A DNA stretch of 64,000 nt from Hongsoonwoonella zoysiae (GTDB taxonomy: Bacteria; Pseudomonadota; Alphaproteobacteria; Rhizobiales; Stappiaceae), in NCBI RefSeq assembly GCF_013266695.1, contig NZ_JABRXF010000001.1:1493736-1557735 (forward strand), given 5' to 3'. How positions within the stretch are numbered: the stretch's first letter is position 1; every line of letters begins with the position of its first letter. This document shows, in pieces, positions 18,803 to 28,571 of the stretch. The notes below the pieces were generated by a model. That model did no database searches. It was not told the DNA's origin and was given only the letters and a program-made list of their open reading frames with translations. A program made the translations under genes and the position numbers.

Positions 18803-20140
18803 ATGTCCCATATCTTCCCCCGCCACACCGCCATGCGACCGCCGCGCGCCACGAAGGGCGACGGCTGCTACATCGTCGACGAGACCGGAAAACGCTATCT
18901 CGACGCCGGCGGGGCGGCGGTCGATTGCCTTGGCCATTCCGACGAGAAGGTGACGAAGGCGATCAAGGATCAGCTCGACAGGATCGCTTTCGCCCATACC
19001 GGCTTCTTCACCAGCGATACGGCGGAAGCGCTTGCCGACAGGCTGGCGGAACATGCGCCGGGCGATCTCGACAGCGTTTATCTCGTCTCCGGCGGATCGG
19101 AAGCGACGGAAGCGGCGATCAAGCTTGCCCGCCAGTATCATCTGGAGCGGGGCGAGGGAAAACGCGCGCGCATCATCGCCCGCCTGCAGAGCTACCACGG
19201 CAACACGCTTGGCGCGCTGTCCGCAGGCGGCAACATGTGGCGGCGCGAGCCTTTCGGCCCGCTTCTGGTGGAGATGTCGCACATCGACCCGTGCTACGCC
19301 TATCGCGGCCAAAAGGATGGCGAGAGCCTTGAGGACTATGGTCTGCGCGTCGCCAATGCGCTGGAAGCGGAAATCCTGAAACAGGGGCCGGAAACGGTCG
19401 CGGCCTTCATCGCGGAACCCGTCGTCGGCGCGACCATGGGCGCGGTGCCCGCCGTGCCGGGATATTTCAAGCGCATCCGCGAGATTTGCGACAAATACGG
19501 TGTGCTCCTGATCCTCGACGAAGTGATGTGCGGCATGGGCCGGACGGGATATCTCTACGCCTGCGAGGCTGACGATATCGCACCCGATATCCTTTGCATC
19601 GCCAAGGGGCTGGGCGCTGGCTATCAGCCGATCGGCGCGATGCTCTGCACAAAGGAAATCTACGAAACGATCGAAAAGGGAACCGGCTTTTTCCAGCACG
19701 GCCACACCTATATCGGCCATCCGACGGCGGCGGCCGCCGCAGGCGCCGTGCTTTCGCGCCTCGTCGATGACGGGCTCGTCGAGCGCTGCCGCTCAATGGG
19801 AACCAGGCTCGAAAAGGCGCTGGCCGAACGTTTCGGCCAGAACCCGCACGTTGGAGACCTGCGCGGACGCGGGCTTTTCCGGGGCATCGAACTTGTCGCC
19901 GACCGGGAGACGAAAGAACCCTTCGATCCGTCACTCAAGATCAACGCGGCGGTGAAGAAGGCAGCCTTCGCGCGTGGCCTGATGTGTTATCCGATGGGCG
20001 GCACCATCGACGGTAAACGCGGCGACCATATCCTCGTCGCCCCGCCCTTCATCATCGAGGATGCGCATATCGAGGAAATCGTCGACAAGCTCGACGGCGC
20101 GATCAAGGATGCGCTTGGCGCGCAGGGAATTGCGGTTTAA
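18803..20140 (+). CDS. Class III pyridoxal-phosphate aminotransferase
   Basis: This 445-residue aminotransferase has the class III order: YIVDETGKRYLDAGGAAVD near the N-terminus, LVSGGSEATEAAIKLARQY, LILDEVMCGMGRTG and the PLP lysine in LCIAKGLGAGYQPIGAM, followed by GHTYIGHPTAAAAA. Substrate cannot be set from sequence; omega-amino acids or beta-alanine/GABA-type amines are possible. ATG 18803 follows GGAG by eight bases, so the longer upstream reading was rejected. It stands between tex and the repeat region with no obvious operon partner. Confidence 0.85.
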   Translation: MSHIFPRHTAMRPPRATKGDGCYIVDETGKRYLDAGGAAVDCLGHSDEKVTKAIKDQLDRIAFAHTGFFTSDTAEALADRLAEHAPGDLDSVYLVSGGSEATEAAIKLARQYHLERGEGKRARIIARLQSYHGNTLGALSAGGNMWRREPFGPLLVEMSHIDPCYAYRGQKDGESLEDYGLRVANALEAEILKQGPETVAAFIAEPVVGATMGAVPAVPGYFKRIREICDKYGVLLILDEVMCGMGRTGYLYACEADDIAPDILCIAKGLGAGYQPIGAMLCTKEIYETIEKGTGFFQHGHTYIGHPTAAAAAGAVLSRLVDDGLVERCRSMGTRLEKALAERFGQNPHVGDLRGRGLFRGIELVADRETKEPFDPSLKINAAVKKAAFARGLMCYPMGGTIDGKRGDHILVAPPFIIEDAHIEEIVDKLDGAIKDALGAQGIAV

Positions 20141-20492
20141 GGGGGTTTCTATACGGAAAATGCGCTTGCTTCATCATGCCCGGGCTTGACCCACTGCTGC
20201 CCAACGGACTTTATTCCAACAAGTCTAAATCGCTGCAAAGGCTAGAGTTCCAGATAGCTCTTTGGCTTGGAGCGCAAGGAAATCCCCTCTCCCTTGAAAG
20301 GAAAGGGTTAGGGTGAGGGTGAACTGAGTCCAACGCCAAGTGGCTTGCCCCCTCACCCGGTGCTTTGCACCGACCTCTCCCTCCAGGGGAGAGGTGAGGC
20401 GCATGCGGCCCCACTCTGCAATATCGCCATGTCTGCGCTTTGCCGGGTAGCGACCATTCGCGCCCGGCAGTGACGGTGGCAGGCGATGGCGC
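20141..20492. other. Repeat-bearing intergenic region
   Basis: This 352-base gap between convergent genes carries a truncated copy of the GCCCGGGCTTGACC repeat (about 20176-20191), a C/T-rich then G-rich stretch at about 20284-20320, and a two-hairpin palindromic repeat at 20351-20399 (listed separately). No coding potential was seen. Confidence 0.6.
20351..20399 (+). repeat. Two-hairpin intergenic palindromic repeat, copy A
   Basis: Stem 1 is CGGTGC (20358-20363) with GCACCG (20367-20372) around TTT. Stem 2 is ACCTCTCCC (20373-20381) with GGGAGAGGT (20387-20395). The outer CCTCACC can pair with GGTGAGG. The same architecture occurs inverted at 62173-62216, so this belongs to a dispersed family like the rhizobial intergenic mosaic elements. 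Confidence 0.75.
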
Positions 20493-21740
20493 CTATCCGC
20501 CCTTCGCCCGCTTCTGCTCCACCGTGCCCGAGGCTTCCAGCGAGGTGATTTCCTCGTCCGACAGTCCAAGCACGCTCTTGAGAACCTCTTGCGTATGCTG
20601 GCCGAGCGCGGGCGGGGCGGTGTCGCAGGAAACGGGCGTCTTCGAATAGCGGATCGGGTTTCTCACACCCGGCGCCGTGCCACCGTCCACATGCGGCAGG
20701 TCGAGCTCGAGCTGCCGCGCCTTCACCTGCGGATTTTCGAAAACCTGGTCGATGGTGTTGATCGGCCCGCAGGGAACGCCGACGGCCTCAAGCGTTGAAA
20801 TCCAGTCGTCCGTCGTGCGCCTTTCGATGATTTCGGCAAGTATCGGCACCAGTTCCTCGCGGTGGTCGAGGCGCTTCAGGTTCGTGGAATAGCGCTCGTC
20901 CTTGGCGATGTGCGGACAGCCCGCGACATCGCAGAAGCGGGCGAACTGCGCATCGTTGCCGACGGCGAGGATCATGTGCCCGTCCTTCGTGGCGAAGGCC
21001 TGATAGGGCACGATGCTCATATGCGCGTTGCCGTAGCGCTTCGGACGCTCGCGCGAGACGAGATAGCTCGTCGCCTGGTTGGCGAGTGTCGCCACCTGCA
21101 CATCCAGAAGCGACATGTCGATATATTGGCCTTCGCCCGTGCGTTCCCGGTGGACGAGGGCTCCGAGGACGGCGATTGCCGAATAGAGCCCGGTCATGAC
21201 GTCGGAAAGCGCGACGCCCGCCTTTTGCGGCCCGCCGCCGGGTTTGTCGTCGGCCTCGCCCGTCACGGACATCAGCCCGCCCATGGCTTGGATCATGAAG
21301 TCATAACCGGCGCGGTTCGCATAAGGCCCGTCCTGTCCGAAGCCGGTGATCGAACAATAGATGAGGCCCGGATTGACAGATTTCAGGCTTTCATAGTCGA
21401 GGCCGTATTTCTTCAGGCCGCCGACCTTGTAGTTCTCGACGAGCACGTCGCAGTTTTTCGCAAGTTCGACGACGAGCCTGCGGCCTTCCTCACTCGCGAT
21501 ATCGACGGCAACGGATTTCTTGCCCCGGTTGGCGGCGAGGAAATAGGCGCTTTCGCCGGTGCAGTTGCCTTCCGGGTCATGCAGGAAATAGGGGCCCCAG
21601 CCCCGCGTATCGTCGCCCGTCTTCGGCCGCTCGATCTTGATGACCTCCGCGCCCATGTCGGCGAATGTCTGCGTCGCCCAGGGGCCGGCGAGCACGCGGG
21701 AAAGATCGAGAACGCGGATATGCGAGAGCGGGCCGGGCAT
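20493..21740 (-). CDS. CaiB/BaiF-family (class III) CoA-transferase
   Basis: This 415-residue protein has the family start IRVLDLSRVLAGPWATQTFADMGAEVIKIE, the conserved Asp in AGYDFMIQAMGGLMSVTG (D147), the position that carries the acyl intermediate in formyl-CoA transferase, and MSLLDVQVATLANQ. It moves CoA between carboxylic acids; succinyl-CoA is the commonest donor in related rhizobial enzymes, but the acceptor is not known. It precedes hutF by 72 bases in the opposite order of transcription (hutF reads toward it), so the two could be co-transcribed with hutF first. No clear link to histidine degradation. Confidence 0.85.
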   Translation of the reverse strand: MPGPLSHIRVLDLSRVLAGPWATQTFADMGAEVIKIERPKTGDDTRGWGPYFLHDPEGNCTGESAYFLAANRGKKSVAVDIASEEGRRLVVELAKNCDVLVENYKVGGLKKYGLDYESLKSVNPGLIYCSITGFGQDGPYANRAGYDFMIQAMGGLMSVTGEADDKPGGGPQKAGVALSDVMTGLYSAIAVLGALVHRERTGEGQYIDMSLLDVQVATLANQATSYLVSRERPKRYGNAHMSIVPYQAFATKDGHMILAVGNDAQFARFCDVAGCPHIAKDERYSTNLKRLDHREELVPILAEIIERRTTDDWISTLEAVGVPCGPINTIDQVFENPQVKARQLELDLPHVDGGTAPGVRNPIRYSKTPVSCDTAPPALGQHTQEVLKSVLGLSDEEITSLEASGTVEQKRAKGG

Positions 21741-21812
21741 TTCAGGTCCTTATGCGGAAACGGATTATGCGTCTCGACCTTTTATCCGGGCGGGATGCGC
21801 AATGCCAGAGGC

Positions 21813-23177
21813 TCACAGGCTCTCGCGCAGCCGCTTCAGGACGACGCGCGCGCGTCCCTCTATCGCCTCGCGTCGGATGTGTCGTCCGCCCTGCACCATG
21901 TGCCGCCCGGCGGACCAGACGTCGGTGACGAGGTTGTCGTCGCCGGCAAAGACGAAGGCGTCGATGAGCGCATCGCCCGAAAGACCGTCGAGCGCGAGAT
22001 TGGCGGTATCGAGGGCAACGAGATCGGCAAGCTTTCCTTGCACGATTTCGCCGGAATCGCGGGAAAGCGCCAGCGCGCCGCCTTTGGCGGCACTTTCCAG
22101 AAGCGTGCGGCCGACGGATTTCCCGCCCTCGGCCAGAACAGCGCGGGCGCGCTCGGACAGGCGCTGCGAATATTCAAGCGTCCTGAGTTCCTCCGCGAGC
22201 GCGATGCGCACGTTTGAGTCCGAGCCGACGCCAAAAGCCCCGCCAGCCGCAAGGAAGGCCCTACCGTTGAAGATGCCGTCGCCAAGGTTGGACTCTGTGA
22301 TAGGGCAAAGTCCCGCCACCGCGCGGCTTTGCGCCATTGCGCGGGTTTCCGCCTCGTTCATGTGGGTGGCGTGGATCAGACACCAGCGTTCGTCGACGGG
22401 CATGTTTTCCAGAAGCCAGGCGACGGGACGCGCGCCATAGGCGGCTTCCACCGCTTCCACCTCCGCCGTCTGTTCGGCGATGTGGATGTGCACCGGGCCT
22501 TCGTCGAGAAGGCCGCAGACGGCGGCGAGATCCTCGCTTGAGACCGCGCGCAGCGAGTGCGGGGCGATGCCGAGGCGCGCATCGGCGGGCAGATTTGGGA
22601 GCATTTCGCCGCAGATGCCGATGAGGGCGTCGAAACTGTCAAGGGAATTGCGGAAGCGAAGCTGGCCGCCTTCGAGTGCGCGCCCGTCCACGCCGCCGCG
22701 CTGGTAAAGGACCGGCAGATGGGTGAGGCCGATGCCGGTTTCCATGGCGGCCGACATGATCCTGAGCGAGGTTTCCGCCGGATTGTCGTAAGTGCCGCCG
22801 CCGGGCGCATTGTGGACGTAATGGAACTCGCCGACGGAGGCGTAGCCTGCCTCCAGCATTTCCATCTGAACGAGGGCGGCTATCGCCTCCATGTCGTCGG
22901 GCGTCAGATGTTCGAGGAAACGGTACATGAGTTCGCGCCACGTCCAGAAACTGTCGCGCGCGCCTTCGCCGCGCCGTTCCGTCAGTCCGGCAAGCGCTCG
23001 CTGGAACGCGTGGCTGTGAAGGTTGGCGGGCGCCGGCAACAGTACGCCGACGCGGCGCGCGGGCGCCCTGTCTGGACCGTCGCCGATCCTTGAGATCCGC
23101 CCGTCCGGGCCGATTTCAACCGTGCAATCGCGGGTCCAGCCCGAAGGCAGCAGCGCATGGTCAGCTTGAATCTTCAT
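21813..23177 (-). CDS. hutF: Formimidoylglutamate deiminase
   Basis: This 454-residue amidohydrolase hydrolyses N-formimino-L-glutamate to N-formyl-L-glutamate and ammonia, the fourth step of the five-step hut pathway. Metal and substrate motifs are PAPANLHSHAFQRALAGLT, GIAPHSLRAVS, VHIHIAEQTAEVE, LIHATHMNEAE and GVGSDSNVRI. ATG 23177 has GGA six bases upstream; the longer reading runs into the hut operator. It diverges from hutI across 105 bases with a shared control region. The presence of HutF and HutG means ammonia and formate are released instead of formamide. Confidence 0.9.
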   Translation of the reverse strand: MKIQADHALLPSGWTRDCTVEIGPDGRISRIGDGPDRAPARRVGVLLPAPANLHSHAFQRALAGLTERRGEGARDSFWTWRELMYRFLEHLTPDDMEAIAALVQMEMLEAGYASVGEFHYVHNAPGGGTYDNPAETSLRIMSAAMETGIGLTHLPVLYQRGGVDGRALEGGQLRFRNSLDSFDALIGICGEMLPNLPADARLGIAPHSLRAVSSEDLAAVCGLLDEGPVHIHIAEQTAEVEAVEAAYGARPVAWLLENMPVDERWCLIHATHMNEAETRAMAQSRAVAGLCPITESNLGDGIFNGRAFLAAGGAFGVGSDSNVRIALAEELRTLEYSQRLSERARAVLAEGGKSVGRTLLESAAKGGALALSRDSGEIVQGKLADLVALDTANLALDGLSGDALIDAFVFAGDDNLVTDVWSAGRHMVQGGRHIRREAIEGRARVVLKRLRESL

Positions 23178-23206
23178 TGATTTCCGTCCCTCGAAGTAAC
23201 GTAGCG

Positions 23207-23235
23207 ATTGTGCGCCTATTCTTTGTGATTGACAA
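23207..23235 (-). promoter_or_regulatory. Candidate hutF promoter
   Basis: On the minus strand TTGTCA (complement of 23230-23235) and CACAAT (complement of 23207-23212) are 17 bases apart. The -35 box overlaps that of the divergent hutI promoter. Confidence 0.4.
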
Positions 23236-23257
23236 TTATGTATATACATATTTTAGT
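23229..23257 (+). promoter_or_regulatory. Candidate hutI promoter
   Basis: A consensus TTGACA at 23229-23234 and TTTAGT at 23252-23257 are 17 bases apart. The spacer is almost entirely the hut palindrome, so repressor and polymerase could not bind together. Confidence 0.5.
23237..23250. promoter_or_regulatory. hut operator palindrome (probable HutC site)
   Basis: TATGTATATACATA is a perfect 14-base palindrome in the hutF-hutI divergent region. HutC repressors of the GntR family are known to bind TGTATATACA-like dyads. A copy with one change in its 12-base core (ATGTCTATACAT) lies upstream of the HutC-like gene at 53148-53159. Confidence 0.65.
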
Positions 23258-23282
23258 CGTGAGAACAGCCGGGGAGGGAAAT

Positions 23283-24491
23283 TTGACCCAGCGTCTTTTG
23301 ATCAATTGCCGCGCCGCCACGATGGTCGAGGGGACGAGCCCCTATGGCCTCGTCGAGGATGCCGCGATCGCGCTTGAGGGCGAGCGTATCGCCTGGGCGG
23401 GCGCGCGCGCCGATCTGCCGGGGCGGTTTTCCGGTTGGCCCGGGGAATCGCTGGAAGGACGGGTGGTTACGCCCGGCTTCGTCGATTGCCATACGCACCT
23501 AGTCTATGGTGGCGACCGGGCGAAGGAATTCGAGATGCGCCTTCAGGGTGCTTCTTACGAAGAGATCGCAAGGGCGGGCGGCGGCATCGTCTCCACCGTT
23601 TTGGCGACACGCGCGGCGAGCGAGGACGATCTGGTTTCCTCCGCCCTGCCGAGGCTTGACGCGCTGATCGCCGAGGGTGTCACGACCGTTGAGATCAAGT
23701 CCGGCTACGGGCTTTCGGTCGACGACGAGATCAAGATGCTGAAGGCTGCGAAACGCCTAGCGGGTGCCCGCGATTTCCGGCTTAAAACGAGTTATCTCGC
23801 GGCCCACGCGGTGCCGGCGGAATACAAACCCCGGCCGCACGAATATCTGGACGAAGTGGTGCTGCCCGGCATGGACCGGGGCAAAAACGAAGGGCTGATC
23901 GACGCCGTCGACGGGTTTTGCGAGGGGATTGCCTTTTCACCGGCGGAAATCGCCCATGTCTTCGACCGCGCGGTGATGCTTGGCCTGCCGGTGAAGCTTC
24001 ACGCAGAGCAGCTTTCAAACCTCGGTGGGGCGAAGCTAGCCGCTTCTTACGGCGCGCTTTCCGCCGATCACCTGGAATATCTGGATCGGGAAGGCATCAG
24101 GGCGATGGCGAAGGCCGGAACGGTCGCGGTGCTGCTACCCGGCGCGTTCTACACGCTGCGCGAGACGAAGCTTCCCCCGGTGGAGGGATTGCGCGAAGCG
24201 GGCGTTCCGATTGCGGTCGCAACCGACAGTAACCCCGGTTCCTCGCCGATGACGTCGCTGCTGCTTGCCATGAACATGGCCGCCACGCTTTTCCGCATGA
24301 CGCCGGAAGAAACGCTGGCCGGTGTTACGCGAAACGGGGCGAAAGCGCTTGGACTTTCCGGCGAGATCGGCACCATCGAGGCTGGAAAGCGCGCCGACCT
24401 TGCCGTCTGGAACATTCGCGAACCGGCGGAGCTTTCCTACCGGATCGGATTCAATCCGCTTTATCGGCGCTATTTCGGAGGCACGGCGTGA
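23283..24491 (+). CDS. hutI: Imidazolonepropionase
   Basis: This 402-residue amidohydrolase converts imidazolone-5-propanoate to N-formimino-L-glutamate (third hut step). Motifs: [17 protein letters not shown] (metal histidines), [51 protein letters not shown] and [10 protein letters not shown]. The start is TTG 23283, giving [15 protein letters not shown], because GGGGAGGG sits a few bases upstream and the longer reading crosses the promoter and operator. Its stop overlaps the hutH start, so hutI-H-G-U form one operon. Confidence 0.9.
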   Translation: MTQRLLINCRAATMVEGTSPYGLVEDAAIALEGERIAWAGARADLPGRFSGWPGESLEGRVVTPGFVDCHTHLVYGGDRAKEFEMRLQGASYEEIARAGGGIVSTVLATRAASEDDLVSSALPRLDALIAEGVTTVEIKSGYGLSVDDEIKMLKAAKRLAGARDFRLKTSYLAAHAVPAEYKPRPHEYLDEVVLPGMDRGKNEGLIDAVDGFCEGIAFSPAEIAHVFDRAVMLGLPVKLHAEQLSNLGGAKLAASYGALSADHLEYLDREGIRAMAKAGTVAVLLPGAFYTLRETKLPPVEGLREAGVPIAVATDSNPGSSPMTSLLLAMNMAATLFRMTPEETLAGVTRNGAKALGLSGEIGTIEAGKRADLAVWNIREPAELSYRIGFNPLYRRYFGGTA

Positions 24492-26032
24492 TGGAAACGC
24501 TTCAACCCGGAAAGACCGGCCTTGCACAGCTTGAACGCATCTACCGCAAAACCGGCCCTGTGAAACTCGATGCGGCGTGCCGGTCTGCCGTCGATACCGG
24601 CGCGCGGCGTATTGCCGAGGTCGCGGCGGGCGATGAGCCCGTCTATGGCGTCAACACCGGCTTCGGCAAGCTCGCGAGCGTGCGCATTCCGGCTGGCGAC
24701 GTCGAGACGCTGCAGCGAAACCTCATCCTGTCGCATTGCTCGGGCGTCGGCGATCCCCTGTCGCCCGAGATCGTGCGCCTGACGATGGCGCTGAAGCTCC
24801 TTTCGCTCGGCCACGGCGCGTCGGGCGTGCGCTGGACCGTCGTCGAACAGATCGAGGCGCTCCTGGAAAACGGGATCACGCCGATGATCCCGGCGCAAGG
24901 CTCCGTGGGAGCGTCGGGCGATCTTGCACCGCTTGCCCATATGACGGCGGTCATGATCGGCGAGGGTGAGGCCTTCTTCGACGGGGAACGGATGCCGGGT
25001 AAGGCCGCTCTCGAACGGGCCGGGCTGAAGCCGATCGTCCTTCAGGCGAAGGAGGGCCTTGCGCTCATCAACGGAACGCAGGTCTCGACGGCGCTTGCGC
25101 TCGCCGGGCTCTTCAAGGCGTTTCGCGCGGCGACATCCGCGCTCGTCACCGGATCGCTGTCGACGGATGCGGCGATGGGCTCCGCCGCCCCTTTTCGTCC
25201 GGAAATCCACGAGCTTCGCGGCCAGCCCGGCCAAATCGAGGCGGCGCGCGCGCTTCGCGCCCTGATGGAGGGGTCGGAAATCCGCGAAAGCCACCGCGAG
25301 GGCGACGAGCGCGTGCAGGATCCTTACTGCATCCGCTGTCAGCCGCAGGTGGACGGCGCCTGCCTCGACCTTCTGCGCCAGGCGGCGGGCACGCTTCGCC
25401 GCGAAGCGAACGCGGTGACCGACAATCCGCTGGTGCTTTCCGACGGATCGGTGGTTTCGGGCGGCAACTTCCATGCCGAGCCGGTCGCCTTCGCCGCCGA
25501 CCAGATCGCGCTGGCGGTCGCCGAAATCGGCTCGATCTCGCAGCGGCGCATCGCGCTTCTGGTCGATCCGGCTCTCAGCTTCGGCCTGCCGGCGTTCCTG
25601 ACGCCGGAACCGGGGCTGAACTCGGGCCTCATGATCGCGGAGGTGACTTCCGCCGCGCTCATGTCGGAAAACAAGCAGCGCGCGGCTCCCGCCTCGATCG
25701 ATTCAACGCCGACTTCGGCCAACCAGGAAGACCATGTCTCCATGGCCTGTCACGGCGCGCGCCGGCTTCTCGACATAACCGACAATCTTGCGCGTATAAT
25801 CGGCATCGAGGCGCTGACGGCGGCGCAAGGGGTGGAGTTCCGCGCTCCGCTCAAGACAAGCCCGGAACTTCTGAACGCGCTGTCGGAAATCCGGAAGGCC
25901 GTGCCCCGCCTCGAAAAGGACCGCTATCTCGCGGGCGACCTGGAGCGGGCCGGCGACCTGATCTCAAGCGGGCGGCTTTTGGCCAGCATCTCGCCCGGCA
26001 TCCTGCCGACGCTCGACGAAGGGGAGGGATAG
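24491..26032 (+). CDS. hutH: Histidine ammonia-lyase
   Basis: This 513-residue enzyme deaminates L-histidine to urocanate, the first hut step. The Ala-Ser-Gly triad that cyclises into the MIO cofactor is at residues 141-143 ([15 protein letters not shown]). Other conserved blocks are [23 protein letters not shown] and the C-terminal [16 protein letters not shown] 24491 overlaps the hutI TGA; a GTG one codon upstream is also possible. Length matches the family. Confidence 0.95.
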   Translation: METLQPGKTGLAQLERIYRKTGPVKLDAACRSAVDTGARRIAEVAAGDEPVYGVNTGFGKLASVRIPAGDVETLQRNLILSHCSGVGDPLSPEIVRLTMALKLLSLGHGASGVRWTVVEQIEALLENGITPMIPAQGSVGASGDLAPLAHMTAVMIGEGEAFFDGERMPGKAALERAGLKPIVLQAKEGLALINGTQVSTALALAGLFKAFRAATSALVTGSLSTDAAMGSAAPFRPEIHELRGQPGQIEAARALRALMEGSEIRESHREGDERVQDPYCIRCQPQVDGACLDLLRQAAGTLRREANAVTDNPLVLSDGSVVSGGNFHAEPVAFAADQIALAVAEIGSISQRRIALLVDPALSFGLPAFLTPEPGLNSGLMIAEVTSAALMSENKQRAAPASIDSTPTSANQEDHVSMACHGARRLLDITDNLARIIGIEALTAAQGVEFRAPLKTSPELLNALSEIRKAVPRLEKDRYLAGDLERAGDLISSGRLLASISPGILPTLDEGEG

Positions 26033-26034
26033 GC

Positions 26035-26841
26035 ATGAGTGCCGTCGAAACCGTGGAAGGTTCATCACCCGTTGTCCTCGCGATGCCGCATACGGGCATC
26101 GAAATCCCGCGTTCGCTGATGAGGCGGCTCAACCTGCGTGGGCACATGATGGCCGATACCGATTGGCACATCGATCGCCTTTATGCGGATCTGCTTCCCG
26201 AGGCGACCACGGTGCGCGCCACTTTCCACCGCTACGTGATCGACGCCAACCGCGACCCGGAAGGAACAAGCCTCTATCCGGGGCAGAATACGACCGGGCT
26301 CGTTCCGGTTACCGATTTCGACGGCGAACCGATCTGGAGGGATGGCGAGGTGCCCGGCCCAGCGGAAACCGAAGAGCGTTTGCACCTGTTCCACGAACCC
26401 TACCACTGGGCGCTGAAAAACCAGATCGACAGGGTGAAGGAAAAGCACGGCGTGGCGATCCTTTATGATTGCCATTCCATCCGCTCGAACATTCCATTCC
26501 TCTTCGAAGGAACCCTGCCTGACTTCAATATCGGCACCAACGAAGGCAAAAGCTGCGCTCAAATGGTCGAGGAGACCGTCGCCGAGGTCTGCGGCAAGGC
26601 CCATGCCTATACCAGCGTTGCGAACGGACGCTTCAAGGGCGGCTGGACGACGCGGCACTACGGGCGGCCGGACGAGGGTGTCCATGCCGTGCAGATGGAG
26701 CTTGCCCAGTCCGCCTACCTCGAAACCGAGGATACGCCCTTTCATTATTCAGACGAAAAGGCGCACCGCCTGCGTCCCCATCTCGCTGAAATCCTGCACC
26801 GTCTGGAGCGTCTGGCGCTCGACGGCAAGCTTGGAAACTGA
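26035..26841 (+). CDS. hutG: N-formylglutamate deformylase
   Basis: This 268-residue FGase-family metal hydrolase cleaves N-formyl-L-glutamate to L-glutamate and formate, the last hut step. Conserved blocks: VVLAMPHTGIEIP, MADTDWHIDRLY, YVIDANRDPEGTSLYPGQNTTGL (split in two here), HEPYHWAL and ILYDCHSIRSNIPFLFEG. It starts two bases after the hutH stop. This is the deformylase type of HutG, not the arginase-like formimidoylglutamase, which agrees with the presence of HutF. Confidence 0.93.
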   Translation: MSAVETVEGSSPVVLAMPHTGIEIPRSLMRRLNLRGHMMADTDWHIDRLYADLLPEATTVRATFHRYVIDANRDPEGTSLYPGQNTTGLVPVTDFDGEPIWRDGEVPGPAETEERLHLFHEPYHWALKNQIDRVKEKHGVAILYDCHSIRSNIPFLFEGTLPDFNIGTNEGKSCAQMVEETVAEVCGKAHAYTSVANGRFKGGWTTRHYGRPDEGVHAVQMELAQSAYLETEDTPFHYSDEKAHRLRPHLAEILHRLERLALDGKLGN

Positions 26842-26853
26842 AGGATCTCCGCC

Positions 26854-28527
26854 ATGACCAACCCGCGCCACAACATCCGCACCGTCCGTGCCGACCGGGG
26901 GCCAGAGATTTCTGCGAAATCCTGGATGACCGAAGCCCCCTTGCGCATGCTCATGAACAACCTCGACCCCGAGGTCGCCGAAAAGCCGCATGAGCTCGTC
27001 GTCTACGGCGGCATCGGCCGGGCCGCGCGCACATGGGATGATTTCGACCGGATCGCGGCGACGCTGAAGTCGCTTGAGGAAGACGAGACGCTGCTTGTCC
27101 AGTCCGGCAAGCCCGTCGGCGTTTTCCGCACCCACAAGGACGCGCCGCGCGTTCTCATCGCCAATTCCAACCTCGTGCCGCATTGGGCCAACTGGGACCA
27201 TTTCAACAAGCTCGATAAGGTCGGGCTGATGATGTACGGCCAGATGACGGCCGGCTCCTGGATCTACATCGGCTCGCAAGGCATCGTGCAGGGCACCTAT
27301 GAGACCTTCGTGGAGGCCGGACGCCAGCATTACGACGGCAACCTCAAGGGCAAATGGATTCTGACCGCCGGCCTTGGCGGTATGGGCGGGGCGCAGCCGC
27401 TCGCCGCCGTCATGGCGGGTGCCTGCTGCCTTGCGGTGGAGTGCAATCCCGATTCAATCGATTTCCGTCTGCGCACCCGATATCTCGACGACAAGGCCGA
27501 AACGCTGGATGAAGCCCTCGCCATGATCGAGCGCTGGACGAAAGCGGGCGAGGCGAAGTCCGTCGGCCTGCTCGGCAACGCCGCCGATATCTTCCCCGAA
27601 CTCGTGAAGCGCGGCGTGCATCCGGATATCGTCACCGACCAGACCTCGGCGCATGATCCGCTGAACGGCTATTTGCCGAAGGGCTGGACGCTGGCCCAGT
27701 GGCACGAAAAGCAGGAGAGCGACCCGAAGGCGGTCGAAAAGGCGGCGCGCGCGTCCATGCGCGAGCATGTGGAGGCGATGGTCGCCTTCTGGGACGCCGG
27801 CGTTCCGACGCTGGACTACGGCAACAACATCCGCCAGGTCGCACAGGAAGAGGGGTTCGAGCGCGCCTTCGCCTTCCCGGGCTTCGTGCCGGCCTATATC
27901 CGCCCGCTCTTCTGCCGGGGTGTCGGCCCCTTCCGCTGGGCCGCCCTTTCCGGCGATCCGGAGGATATCTACCGTACCGACGAAAAGGTGAAGGAGCTGC
28001 TGCCCGATAACAAGCACCTGCACACCTGGCTCGACATGGCGCGCGAGCGCATCTCTTTCCAGGGCCTTCCGGCGCGCATCTGCTGGGTGGGCCTTGGCGA
28101 CAGGCACCGCCTCGGTCTCGCCTTCAACGAGATGGTGGCCAACGGCGAATTGAAGGCGCCCGTCGTCATCGGGCGCGACCATCTGGATTCAGGCTCCGTC
28201 GCCTCGCCCAACCGCGAGACGGAAGCCATGAAGGACGGCTCGGACGCCGTTTCCGACTGGCCGCTTTTGAATGCGCTGTTGAACTGCGCATCGGGCGCCA
28301 CCTGGGTGAGCCTCCATCACGGCGGCGGCGTCGGCATGGGCTTTTCCCAGCATTCGGGAATGGTGATCTGCTGCGACGGCACGGAAGATGCCGCGCGGCG
28401 TATCGAACGTGTGTTGTGGAACGATCCGGCGACCGGCGTCATGCGCCATGCGGATGCCGGTTACGACATCGCACTCGATTGCGCCCGCGAAAAAGGCCTT
28501 CGCCTGCCCGCGATCCTGGGGAATTGA
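26854..28527 (+). CDS. hutU: Urocanate hydratase
   Basis: This 557-residue NAD+-dependent enzyme converts urocanate to imidazolone propionate (second hut step). Conserved features: [37 protein letters not shown], the NAD-binding [30 protein letters not shown], and [15 protein letters not shown] near the C-terminus. Length equals the family norm (about 557). It lies 12 bases after hutG and 44 bases before the TakP-like gene, so the transporter may be co-transcribed. Confidence 0.95.
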   Translation: MTNPRHNIRTVRADRGPEISAKSWMTEAPLRMLMNNLDPEVAEKPHELVVYGGIGRAARTWDDFDRIAATLKSLEEDETLLVQSGKPVGVFRTHKDAPRVLIANSNLVPHWANWDHFNKLDKVGLMMYGQMTAGSWIYIGSQGIVQGTYETFVEAGRQHYDGNLKGKWILTAGLGGMGGAQPLAAVMAGACCLAVECNPDSIDFRLRTRYLDDKAETLDEALAMIERWTKAGEAKSVGLLGNAADIFPELVKRGVHPDIVTDQTSAHDPLNGYLPKGWTLAQWHEKQESDPKAVEKAARASMREHVEAMVAFWDAGVPTLDYGNNIRQVAQEEGFERAFAFPGFVPAYIRPLFCRGVGPFRWAALSGDPEDIYRTDEKVKELLPDNKHLHTWLDMARERISFQGLPARICWVGLGDRHRLGLAFNEMVANGELKAPVVIGRDHLDSGSVASPNRETEAMKDGSDAVSDWPLLNALLNCASGATWVSLHHGGGVGMGFSQHSGMVICCDGTEDAARRIERVLWNDPATGVMRHADAGYDIALDCAREKGLRLPAILGN

Positions 28528-28571
28528 TTTCAAGAAACCAATGTCTCGAAAAACCAGAGGAGAGACCTGCG

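Noticed and set aside
20281-20400. CRISPR-like clustered repeats
   Set aside because: The C/T- and G-rich blocks are one palindromic element plus a related stretch, with no regular spacer pattern and no cas genes.
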